From assembly GCF_041154675.1 (NCBI RefSeq), contig NZ_AP031322.1, forward strand, positions 2,355,812-2,419,811: 64,000 bases of DNA, given 5' to 3'. Below, piece after piece: positions 39,297-47,841 of the stretch. How positions within the stretch are numbered: position 1 is the stretch's first letter; every line of letters starts with the position of its first letter. Under the pieces are notes generated by a model. That model ran no database searches. It was not told where the DNA came from and was given only the letters and a program-made list of their open reading frames with translations. Source of the stretch: Sulfurisphaera javensis (GTDB lineage: Archaea > Thermoproteota > Thermoprotei_A > Sulfolobales > Sulfolobaceae). The position numbers and the translations under genes are program-made.

Positions 39297-39935
39297 TTAC
39301 GTTTGTTGATCTTGTAAAACAGTATACTTGAAGTTATCTTTGATTGCTTCTGCTATTACATCGTTACTGACATCATTAGTAATTCCGTAATAATTCTTAA
39401 TAAAATTCACTAAAGCATTATCACGATTAATATTCGCTTTCTCCACCTTAGAGTAAGGTTTTAATTTAGTGTTAAACCTAGCGAAGATGTTCAAATTATT
39501 ATCATTTATATTTATATTGTGTAAATCTAGATTAAGCAAGTATAATTTCTTTTTGATAGTATCTACATTATTAAGGTTAAGTGTCACTCGCGTTAAGGAG
39601 TTATGGTAAGTAGTAGGTTTCGCATATATTATAATTCCTTTCACAAAGTCACATGGGTCTGCAGTAAATACCAAGGTATTATCATTTATTGCATATCCCA
39701 CCAAAACAAGTATATTTTTTATAACTACCTTTTTTCTACCTCCTTCATTATCTGAATAAATTTTTGTAATAGCTTTATCTGATAATTTTTCATTCTCGTT
39801 TTCATTCTCTAATTTTATTTCAAGTTTATAATTGTTATCTTCAATTTTAAGTTCAAGAGTAGTAGCATTAAAAGTATAATTAAAATTTGCTATTGGTATG
39901 AATATGTGCGTGTTTTGTGGATTGTTTTCTGCCAT
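39297..39935 (-). CDS. cmr7: Sulfolobales-specific subunit Cmr7
   Basis: A 212-residue protein at the head of the cmr4-5-6-2-3 transcript. It begins with THIFIPIANFNYTFN and is rich in Asn and beta-strand sequence, matching the size and start of Cmr7, the extra subunit of the Sulfolobus Cmr complex that binds as dimers on the outside. The identification uses position and overall form more than motifs. A palindromic promoter element lies just upstream. Confidence 0.7.
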   Translation of the reverse strand: MAENNPQNTHIFIPIANFNYTFNATTLELKIEDNNYKLEIKLENENENEKLSDKAITKIYSDNEGGRKKVVIKNILVLVGYAINDNTLVFTADPCDFVKGIIIYAKPTTYHNSLTRVTLNLNNVDTIKKKLYLLNLDLHNININDNNLNIFARFNTKLKPYSKVEKANINRDNALVNFIKNYYGITNDVSNDVIAEAIKDNFKYTVLQDQQT

Positions 39936-39948
39936 AGATTAATACTAT

Positions 39949-39966
39949 CTTTATAAGGTTATAAAG
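39949..39966. promoter_or_regulatory. Palindromic TATA element before cmr7
   Basis: CTTTATAAGGTTATAAAG is a perfect 8+2+8 palindrome, 14-31 bp before the cmr7 ATG at 39935. It contains a TATA-like TTATAACC on the minus strand at the right distance. A dimeric regulator bound here would block TBP. Confidence 0.5.
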
Positions 39967-40229
39967 ATTTCTCTTATTATATAATCGCTCTAGCTGTCTT
40001 CTTTTAATGAATATTCAACTATTTCCAATCATCAAATTTTGATTTAACAGTTTTCATAAGTTAAGTAACTGAATAATCGTTTTTGCATAAAGCTAAAAAG
40101 TTCGAGTTTATTCCTATTGTCTATAATTTGAAAATAAAGATAAATAATTTTTAAGAAACTATAGATCATTGTGGGATTTCAGCGTATATGTTGCCAAACT
40201 ATCTTATAATGTGAAAAACTTTTATCCAA

Positions 40230-41750
40230 TTATCCACTAACTTTGTAAAATTCTTCTAATGCATTATTTACTCCATTTTTAATATATTCGGCCTCGTTCA
40301 TTGACATTCTTTCTTCACAAATGTGGTGACAGTATGAAACTTGTCCAGGCTCCAACATAGCTAGATTTTTAACTAGTCTTTTATCATATTCGCCAAGCCA
40401 TTGAAGATCTAACGGAAAGTCTAATGAGTAAAACCAATGGATAAGAACTATATTGCCAATGAGTTTAAATCCTATGTAAGATCTTCTACGATAATTCGGT
40501 AAATAACCTAGATTTCTTTGGGATCTAGGTAAACCTAAAACTTCAGTATGAAGATTTCCTCCCCAACATCTAATTTTTTCCTTATTGTCATAACAATTCG
40601 TGTCTGAGTACCGTATAAGTTTCTTCCATTCAGATTTTAAAACAGCTTTCCAAATCTTTTCAAGGCAATTTATACCTCTTCCTCTGCATTGAATAGCTTC
40701 ATAACCAAAGCTTTGAAAAGAAGGGACTTTAGTTGGTTCAACAGTTTGCATATCTGGTAATGCAAAGTATTGTGAATATTTTTTGGAAATACACGATAGC
40801 AAGACGTTTATTCCCTTTTCTAAGTTTGCTTTTGAAGTAGCTGTAAATATGGTCTCAACAATATCTATTAACTCTTGGCTAATACAATTACTTTCAATCT
40901 CCTCAATTACTATGCTTCCAAATCCCCTTGACGAGTTAGCCCCTATTCCGTCAAATACCATGCCAACTATTAAAGGAATTAAGTCCTTTTCTTCGCACTT
41001 GTTTCTAGCGTAAACCTTTAGCTTAATCCTTATATTGTTATTATTCTCGTCAATATAAAATAACTGAGAAAGTAACCTTTTTACGTATCTCCTAAAGGCT
41101 TCTCTATTCTCTTCATTAAGAAGAGGGAAACAAAGTTTGCCATTATTAATTGTAATTATCTCGTCTGCTTCGTCCTCTCTGGTAAGGAGAATTAGACGCA
41201 ATCTCGTATTTTCTGCTAATTTAATTTTACGGGAAAGATTTTCAACACTCTCCCAAAGAGGTTTAACATCTTCTCTCCTCATAAATTCATTTATCCGGTT
41301 TATAATTCTCCTATGTGAGATGATCCTACGATAGTCACCCTCTAGGAATGAAATCAGATTTATACTCCCACGTCTTGATCTAATTCTGAGTCTTTTAGCA
41401 GGTTGGTAAAGTTCTTCAGAAAACTTAACAAAGAAATTGACAACGTTGTTAACTTCTTGCATCAGAGAGTTCACGTTATTCGGTACTTCGAATTCCTCAA
41501 CTCTTATAACGTAGTTAGATGCTTTTCCTTCATTGCCTAAAATTTCTCCAACTTCCTTATTTAGCTGAGTGTAATCTGCATTATTAGCAGAATCTTTTAA
41601 CATTACTCTATACCACCATCTCCATAAATACTTAAACTCTGTAGGCCGAGGTGGTTCAGCAACTCCTAAGTCTAAGTTAATAGGGGTACCATCAAAACCA
41701 CCATAAACTGGAAAGTAAATCCTCAGCGTAAATGTAGCAACTTCATCCAT
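40230..41750 (-). CDS. cmr1: CRISPR type III-B subunit Cmr1
   Basis: A 506-residue Cmr1. RPTEFKYLWRWWYR at 35-48 and the glycine loop GANSSRGFGSIVI near 280 define the family. It is the first gene of the cmr cluster but 294 bp separate it from cmr7, so it probably has its own promoter (TTTATTAAC about 41772-41780, some 25 bp before the ATG). It is longer than the second copy at 31953 by about 90 residues. Confidence 0.87.
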   Translation of the reverse strand: MDEVATFTLRIYFPVYGGFDGTPINLDLGVAEPPRPTEFKYLWRWWYRVMLKDSANNADYTQLNKEVGEILGNEGKASNYVIRVEEFEVPNNVNSLMQEVNNVVNFFVKFSEELYQPAKRLRIRSRRGSINLISFLEGDYRRIISHRRIINRINEFMRREDVKPLWESVENLSRKIKLAENTRLRLILLTREDEADEIITINNGKLCFPLLNEENREAFRRYVKRLLSQLFYIDENNNNIRIKLKVYARNKCEEKDLIPLIVGMVFDGIGANSSRGFGSIVIEEIESNCISQELIDIVETIFTATSKANLEKGINVLLSCISKKYSQYFALPDMQTVEPTKVPSFQSFGYEAIQCRGRGINCLEKIWKAVLKSEWKKLIRYSDTNCYDNKEKIRCWGGNLHTEVLGLPRSQRNLGYLPNYRRRSYIGFKLIGNIVLIHWFYSLDFPLDLQWLGEYDKRLVKNLAMLEPGQVSYCHHICEERMSMNEAEYIKNGVNNALEEFYKVSG

Positions 41751-42059
41751 AGTTTAAGAATTGTCTATATAGTTAATAAATTTTTAACCTCATTTATAAC
41801 AGAGGCTGAGAAAACATCTGTTATTATCATGGTTAGTATTTTAAAAATTCTTTTAAGTTTGAGGTTATAATGAAAGAGATTTGCTAATGTATATTATTTA
41901 TGAAGGCAGAAGAGTAATCTAAGTCTGGTTAATAAAAAAGAGATTGATATAGCTTTAAAATATATTGAATTTTCGTAGTCTCTGTTTAACAAGATGATAC
42001 TCGGCTATAGATTTTATAATTTTTCTAGAACATACGGAGATATAAAGGATGTTAATATG
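41751..42059. other. Intergenic region
   Basis: About 310 bases holding the cmr1 promoter on the left and the trailer side of array 2 on the right; nothing else seen. Confidence 0.5.
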
Positions 42060-42218
42060 CTTTCAATTCCATAGTGGATTAGCAAACGTTAACACTCCAT
42101 ATCCATGGAGTAAAATTGGGTATATCTTTCAATTCCACAATGGATTAGCAAGTGAGGTGGTCTGAATGAGTACAACCTATAATTTCAACTTTAGCTTTCA
42201 ATTCCACAATGGATTAAC
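42060..42218 (-). CRISPR. CRISPR array 2: 3 repeats, 2 spacers
   Basis: Repeats at 42060-42083, 42126-42149 and 42195-42218; spacers of 42 and 45 bp. All three differ. The oldest has the array 1 form (ATAGTGGATTAGC), the middle reads ACAATGGATTAGC, and the newest, next to the leader, reads ACAATGGATTAAC. The newest therefore has the AAC end of array 3. The leader is on the right. Confidence 0.93.
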
Positions 42219-42480
42219 TGAAGGTTTTTATACCTCATATCTATTCTAATTTTCTCTTTTCTTGTATTTAAGTCTTGTTGTTTACTATTTCCTTTCCTTT
42301 TCTTTTTTAAACAAAATAGTTCTTTTTTCGGGAAAAGTCGGGAAATTTACGCTTTCTCTATAGAGGTAATTAATTTAGGTTAACACCCTACCTCCCCACC
42401 TAACAAGGAGAAAGGGAAACAATGACAAATCCAGGAAGAAGATTAAGATTGTACTTCTTTAATTAGACGAAAAAATAAAT
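42219..42480 (-). promoter_or_regulatory. Leader of array 2
   Basis: The first 85 bp match leader 1 almost exactly (TGAAGGTTTTTATACC onward). The shared AGAGGTAATTAATTTAGG block is at 42362-42379, and CGGGAAAAGTCGGGAAA at about 42330. Its far end abuts the csa3 fragment, the same layout as at the right end of the window. Confidence 0.85.
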
Positions 42481-42497
42481 AATACCGATATATAGCT

Positions 42498-42835
42498 ATG
42501 AAATCTTATTTCGTTACTCTGGGTTTTAACGAAACTTACTTTTTACGTTTACTTAATCAAACTTCTGCACAAAAAGAAGATAAGCTAATTATTGTTGTTC
42601 CTTCGCCAATTGCTGGAGGAACTAGAGATGCATTAGATAACTTAAGGGTGGAAGCTTTAAAGTTACATTATCCAGAGCCTACTATTTATGAAATTACTTT
42701 GTCTGATTTTTTCAACTTTCTCCCAGATCATTTACCAGAACCAATAATCACTGATTTGTCAATAGGGATGAGGATGACTAATTCTCCTTTTTAATAGATC
42801 TGAAGCTAAACTTTCTTTAGTAATTTAGAGCAATT
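42498..42835 (+). pseudogene. Truncated csa3 gene
   Basis: The first 95 codons read as the CARF half of Csa3 (SYFVTLGFNETYFLRLL, PEPIITDLSIGMRM), close to csa3a at 63144-63833. At about 42778 the frame shifts; a few more codons (LILLFNRSEAKLSLVI) follow in the next frame before a stop, and the winged-helix half is gone. Without the DNA-binding domain it cannot regulate transcription. It sits next to leader 2 and just before cas6. Confidence 0.82.
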
Positions 42836-42879
42836 AGTTTGAACAATGCTTATTATCCCTATTACGATATTATTATGTA

Positions 42880-43755
42880 ATGCTTTTAGTTAAAGCTACG
42901 TTCAAGATAATACCAACTCATGATACAATCTCTCCAGTTCCTTCATCAAAGATAATGAAGTATCTTATTCTTTCTAACTTTATTTTTCCATCATTAGCCT
43001 CTTTAGTTAACTCACGTGATAAAAATAAGCCATTGTTTATTTCTTTTTTAGAGCTTAGTTCTAGAAAGATATTCAATAGTAACGATGATAAATCTTTAAT
43101 TTTAAAATCTAAAACTCCTCTTTTAACTTCTGTTTCATTTAAGTTCTACGAGAAATTTCATGAAGAGATAAAGGAAGGGGAATATAAGACTCCATATGGA
43201 GACTTTTGGGTCTTTTTAGATAAGGTAGAGATGATTGATATAAGTAAAATTACTGAAATAGTTGAAAGGAACATTAATAAAAACATAAGGGTAACTATGT
43301 TGACTCCAACTTTACTCTCATCAAAAGTTTTGTTACCTCCTTCCTTAAGGGAAAAATACAAAATTAACGTTGGCTATAGTGTTCTACCGTCTGTAGGATT
43401 ATTAGCTTCCTATGCTTATAGAACATATTATTCTTTACTAGGTAAAAGTAATTCCATAGAGAATGAATCAAAGGCATTTAAGTTAGGAGTATTAACTAAT
43501 GCTCTTTCAAGAGTTGTAGGATATAATTTAAAGCCAATAACTGTTTTGGTGGGAAAGGATAATAAAGATAGATTAAGAAAAACCAGAGGGTCTATAGGCT
43601 GGATTGAGTTTGATATATTAGATGAGAAGTTGAAGAAAGCAGTTGCAAAATACTTATATGTATCATCATATTTAGGTATAGGCAAAAGTAGAGGAGTAGG
43701 TTTTGGAGAGATAAAAGTAGAATTTGTAGAAAGAGATAAAGTAAAGAAAAACTAA
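42880..43755 (+). CDS. cas6: CRISPR repeat endonuclease Cas6
   Basis: A 291-residue RAMP nuclease that cuts the pre-crRNA within each repeat. The C-terminal glycine loop GIGKSRGVGFGEIKV (about 266-280) is the Cas6 signature, and the N-terminal ferredoxin-like strand is LLVKATFKIIP. The catalytic residues of this family vary and I cannot place them. A TATA-like CTTATTATCC lies about 27 bp before the ATG. It is the only unbroken cas6 in the window, so it probably serves all arrays. Confidence 0.85.
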   Translation: MLLVKATFKIIPTHDTISPVPSSKIMKYLILSNFIFPSLASLVNSRDKNKPLFISFLELSSRKIFNSNDDKSLILKSKTPLLTSVSFKFYEKFHEEIKEGEYKTPYGDFWVFLDKVEMIDISKITEIVERNINKNIRVTMLTPTLLSSKVLLPPSLREKYKINVGYSVLPSVGLLASYAYRTYYSLLGKSNSIENESKAFKLGVLTNALSRVVGYNLKPITVLVGKDNKDRLRKTRGSIGWIEFDILDEKLKKAVAKYLYVSSYLGIGKSRGVGFGEIKVEFVERDKVKKN

Positions 43756-44080
43756 CAGTTACTACGTGTGAAATAGAGGGAAAAAAATCGAATTTTCTAT
43801 TTCTCCGTGTTCTGTCTCACTATTCGTATTTACAATATTTCCTAGATTAGAGAGTATTAACCTTTTTTTATCATGTTTATAACAATACTCCTCCTATCTG
43901 TAACGAAATTAAGAAATACTTTTTGTGTTAGTGTCAATTCTTTAGTGACGAGATTACTAAATTAATGTGTTCTAAATTGGTAGTATAGCCTTTTTCCAAT
44001 GAAAATACAATGGAATGATTTCAATTATACGACCTAAATTCAAGGTTTATTATCTTTGTAGATAAGAAGTAAAGATTTGT
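43756..44080. other. Intergenic region
   Basis: About 325 bases between convergent cas6 and I-D cas3; no gene seen. Confidence 0.5.
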
Positions 44081-45973
44081 TTAAATGAATAGTAGTAAAG
44101 CATCAGCCTTATCACATGTAAATTTGTTATCTCCCTCACATGCTACTAAGGCTGAAGCATAAGTTGCTACAAGTCTAGCCATCTCCGTGTTAAATTTACT
44201 CCACCTCCCACTGTTTAATGGAATTACAAAGGCATCACTAAGCTCTTTCATTTCACTCATTTCTATTTTCACATTTTTATTTATTACAATTTTAGCCTCA
44301 GTGTGATGGAAAAATTCAGAAGCCCTAACTATTTTTCCAAGATATTTCTTTAACGTTCCAGAAGCAAGTATTACCTCTGGGTTTTGTTTTAATGGAGTAT
44401 CTTTAAAGCAGTGCTTCTCATAATCATACTCAAAGTTCCTTATCATTGTGAAGAAATCATCTTTTCCACCATTACACCATTTTCCTTCTATTCCCCCTGG
44501 TCTAAAGGCAAAGAGTTTGAAGTAATCTTCAGCTTGAATAAGTTGAGGCAAATTAACATTCATTTTTCCTAATGTCACATTTTCACTGTTTGCAATCTTC
44601 TTTAACGTTTCGTAAGATTTAATCATTACTTCTTCTCTAACATTAGCAAACTCTATGCTATCAAGTCCATCATCAATTCTTTTCTTATAAAGGTTGTTTA
44701 TCAAATTAAGATACTTCTCTAAGTCTAGTTCATTCTCTTTTAACAATTTTCCAATGTTTCCAGCCTTAAGATAAATGTGGATTTCAGCTATTCCATTTCC
44801 ATGTCTTCCAAATCTTCCAATCCTTTGTATTGCTGTTTCAGCATCATGTGCGTGAATAATTCCATAATCAAGGTCTGGTATATCTACACCAAAAGAGATT
44901 GCGTGATTTCCAACTAACACTTTTTCCTTTCTTATGTCTTCACTTTTCTTACACTTACCATAAGTTTTATCAAGTCCCCAAACTACTGAGGCCTCAATTT
45001 TCTCACATATTTCTGCTATGTAATAAACTCTATCAACAATTATTGATGTCTTTCTATCACTGTCTATCAAACTTTCAACGTTATTAACAATCTCCTCTTG
45101 TGGGTTTGTAGTTGTAAAGTGGAAAACAAGTTTTGTCTCTTTTCTAATTAAGTCTCCCTCATTGCTTGTAGTTGCAGTAATTGTCTTTTCACAAGGAAGA
45201 TTTACTGGAGTGGCTGATGAGAAGACATACTTTGCCGGAAGATTATTTGCATTATAATCATCAATCATTTTAATTAAGAGTTTGAGGGAAGATCTGCTTA
45301 GCCCAGTGTATAAGTGATATTCGTCTATGAAAAAGTATCCGTTAAAGAACTTTGCAAATTGAGTAAATAAATCCCTTACCACATCTTTTGGAATCTCCGG
45401 TTTTACCCCTTTTATAACTGCTTCAATTACCGTGCTCATGCTGGGCATTTTTCCTAGATGAGAAATGTACATGTAAGGATATTCTGGTACTGTTAACATT
45501 ATTAAATATTGTGTTGGATTGTAATTCGATAGAATTTCATATGCGTCATTTTTACTTTCGCTTGTAAGTATTACAACGTAAATATCACCTTCCTCTTCCC
45601 TAATTACTTGTCCATTAGATTTAGCTATAATTTTTCCGTTAAAAATCGTATAAGCGTTTTCTTTTTCTTCTTTAACGTTTAATCCCATCCTTTTCAAAGT
45701 TGAAATTATGGACTTTGCTTGATCCTTAACTAATTCTCTAGAAGGATAAATTCCAACAACTGGCCTTCTTAACTCCATTGCGTGTAAAAATAAAGCAAAG
45801 ATTGAGAAAGTTTTTCCAGAGCCAGTTGGAGCTTGTAAGCATATCTTGTTGTTTTTTTCCAATGCTAAGTACAATTCTTCTTGGAATTTTCTTAACCTTA
45901 TCCCGTTAATTTCCATATCTCCAAGAGGTAAATAAATTGGATTAATGTGATATTCTTGAGTTATGGTTGTCAC
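44081..45973 (-). CDS. cas3: Type I-D Cas3 helicase
   Basis: A 630-residue superfamily 2 helicase without an HD domain, as in type I-D where the HD nuclease is part of Cas10d. Motif I APTGSGKT (48-55), motif II DEYH (217-220), motif III SSATP near 250 and motif VI QRIGRFGRHG near 384 are all intact. It unwinds target DNA after I-D Cascade binding. It is the last gene of the csc operon, 50 bp after csc1. Confidence 0.87.
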   Translation of the reverse strand: MTTITQEYHINPIYLPLGDMEINGIRLRKFQEELYLALEKNNKICLQAPTGSGKTFSIFALFLHAMELRRPVVGIYPSRELVKDQAKSIISTLKRMGLNVKEEKENAYTIFNGKIIAKSNGQVIREEEGDIYVVILTSESKNDAYEILSNYNPTQYLIMLTVPEYPYMYISHLGKMPSMSTVIEAVIKGVKPEIPKDVVRDLFTQFAKFFNGYFFIDEYHLYTGLSRSSLKLLIKMIDDYNANNLPAKYVFSSATPVNLPCEKTITATTSNEGDLIRKETKLVFHFTTTNPQEEIVNNVESLIDSDRKTSIIVDRVYYIAEICEKIEASVVWGLDKTYGKCKKSEDIRKEKVLVGNHAISFGVDIPDLDYGIIHAHDAETAIQRIGRFGRHGNGIAEIHIYLKAGNIGKLLKENELDLEKYLNLINNLYKKRIDDGLDSIEFANVREEVMIKSYETLKKIANSENVTLGKMNVNLPQLIQAEDYFKLFAFRPGGIEGKWCNGGKDDFFTMIRNFEYDYEKHCFKDTPLKQNPEVILASGTLKKYLGKIVRASEFFHHTEAKIVINKNVKIEMSEMKELSDAFVIPLNSGRWSKFNTEMARLVATYASALVACEGDNKFTCDKADALLLFI

Positions 45974-46022
45974 GACTACTTACCTTGTTGTGTACATGCA
46001 AGTTTAACCATAGCTAATCCAG

Positions 46023-46796
46023 TTATTCAATAAAGTTTTCATTTGGTATTGGCAATTCAAGGTTTACAGTTTCTCCAGCAACTTTTCCTTTAACATTGTA
46101 ACATTCCTTCAGTGTAGCCCAACCAATTATACCCTCCTCCATAGAGGAAGTTTCAAGTATTTTAGAGAAGTTTTCCACAGTGTAACCAAATTGCTGTGCA
46201 TCTTTAACATTTACTGGTATTGAAGTTACGCATTCTTCTTTTTTCTCCCATCCAGTAACCTTTACTGGCTCAGCTTTAACTTTCATAATTCCCCATCTTT
46301 TCTTTCCAATTCTTATCCACTCTGGAATTTCAAAACCTTTTTCACTAACCATATAAGTAATAAATTCGCTTTCTGGCATAAATGCAGTATAACTTGTAAT
46401 TCTAGGGAATACATTCTTTGTTGGCATTCTCGTTAAGAGACCATAGCTCCAGGATTCGGCTGATAGTAAGAAAGATGATGTTACAATCTTAGTTGGGAAT
46501 GCTGGGTAAATGTAAAATCCTTTTCCTTGCTTTGCTTTTTCTAATACCTCACTTACAGAAGTATATTTTAACGGTAACTTACCTTTTCTATCAAGGTAAT
46601 CAGCTTGATGAAGTGAGGGAAAAATAAAGTAAGCTTCAGCAGATTTTCCAAGAATTCCATAAATTAAGGGGTAATTGTGAATGTAAGGTAAAGGGGTAAT
46701 GTAAGATCCCATAGCTGTACCTCCAGCTACCATAGGCCTAACTTCTGATGAAAAAATTAAAACACCTTCAATGGTTAACTTTACCTTGTATATCAT
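46023..46796 (-). CDS. csc1: Type I-D subunit Csc1 (Cas5 family)
   Basis: A 257-residue Cas5-type RAMP that binds the crRNA 5' handle in type I-D Cascade. Marks are VRPMVAGGTAMGSYITPLPY near the start, NYPLIYGILG, and WIRIGKKRWGIMKV in the C-terminal half. The ATG at 46796 is preceded by a GTGAG Shine-Dalgarno; a GTG three codons earlier (46805) is possible. The start is 4-13 bp from the csc2 stop. Confidence 0.85.
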   Translation of the reverse strand: MIYKVKLTIEGVLIFSSEVRPMVAGGTAMGSYITPLPYIHNYPLIYGILGKSAEAYFIFPSLHQADYLDRKGKLPLKYTSVSEVLEKAKQGKGFYIYPAFPTKIVTSSFLLSAESWSYGLLTRMPTKNVFPRITSYTAFMPESEFITYMVSEKGFEIPEWIRIGKKRWGIMKVKAEPVKVTGWEKKEECVTSIPVNVKDAQQFGYTVENFSKILETSSMEEGIIGWATLKECYNVKGKVAGETVNLELPIPNENFIE

Positions 46797-46809
46797 TTCT
46801 CTCACTCAT

Positions 46810-47841
46810 TTAATGTATGAATTCCTCTATTGATTTCTTGAAGTTTAATCCTTCTTTCCAAGCATTTTCAACTACGTTGTGCTTTACTTCCCCATTTTGA
46901 TCAAATAATGCATCCCTAATTTTGTCAGCAAAGTTACTATTAGTTACTAATACTCCTTTCTTTATCTTATCAAGGTAAGAATTAATTTCGCTTATTACTT
47001 CATCAACGTTTTCTTTTCCTTTCACTTTTGTGAACATATCATAACTTGAGGATATTTCAAACGTTGTAAACATTATTGCTGGTATGTGTATTTTAATATT
47101 CCCTAAATGCGTAACCTTTCCACCGATTTTTGTAACAGCAATTAATGATGCTAGTTTTAGTAGAAAATCATTCACACCAACATCTTTCATAACAACTTTT
47201 CCTACAAATATTGTTCCTTCCTTTACTAAGGATAGTCTAAATAATGCTCCAGTTCTACCACCCTCTTCTCCTTCAATTAATGTAGTTTTAGTTATATCAT
47301 CTACAGCGTTGAAAGTTCTAACTACAACGCTTCTTGACTCAGGTAATGTAGCAATTAACAAGTCACCCTCAATTCTGCTTTTTACATTATATTTTCCTCC
47401 TTCCCTTACAGCATAGCCAAATGTCATACAATCTGGGCATTCTCCACACTGTCCACCCATTCTTTCTTCTTCTTTCTTAACAGCTGCCGTTGGTCTTAAT
47501 GTACAAGACCATTCATCGTCTTTTCCTCTTACTTTGTTTATTTCAGCCTTATGATGATCATAGTCATGGCGTAATAACTCAAGTTCTTTCCTCCTCCACG
47601 CTGATTGTAACTTATCATAAAGTATAATTGGATATTTCTCTTTTCCTATTGTAGCTAATGTTACGTCTTCTCCACCTTCATGTCTAATTAGCAGTTCGTT
47701 CTCAGCTCTTACAACTAAATACACATTTATTACTCTTCCTCTTGGGACTACGTTTGTTTTATCTACTTTTGATAGATCTGAAAAAAATTCTTTTACCTTT
47801 TCATATTCTATTCCGAAAATTTGTTTTATATATTCACTCAT
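46810..47841 (-). CDS. csc2: Type I-D backbone subunit Csc2 (Cas7)
   Basis: A 343-residue Cas7-family protein forming the I-D Cascade backbone. Marks are [17 protein letters not shown], the zinc-type [17 protein letters not shown] (about 135-150), [11 protein letters not shown] and [18 protein letters not shown]. The ATG at 47841 follows AGGTGAGG; the GTG at 47850 is less likely. It overlaps the end of cas10d by 8 bp. Confidence 0.88.
   Translation of the reverse strand: MSEYIKQIFGIEYEKVKEFFSDLSKVDKTNVVPRGRVINVYLVVRAENELLIRHEGGEDVTLATIGKEKYPIILYDKLQSAWRRKELELLRHDYDHHKAEINKVRGKDDEWSCTLRPTAAVKKEEERMGGQCGECPDCMTFGYAVREGGKYNVKSRIEGDLLIATLPESRSVVVRTFNAVDDITKTTLIEGEEGGRTGALFRLSLVKEGTIFVGKVVMKDVGVNDFLLKLASLIAVTKIGGKVTHLGNIKIHIPAIMFTTFEISSSYDMFTKVKGKENVDEVISEINSYLDKIKKGVLVTNSNFADKIRDALFDQNGEVKHNVVENAWKEGLNFKKSIEEFIH

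Noticed and set aside
47084-47416. A 110-codon plus-strand frame within csc2
   Set aside because: Antisense shadow of a well-conserved cas gene.
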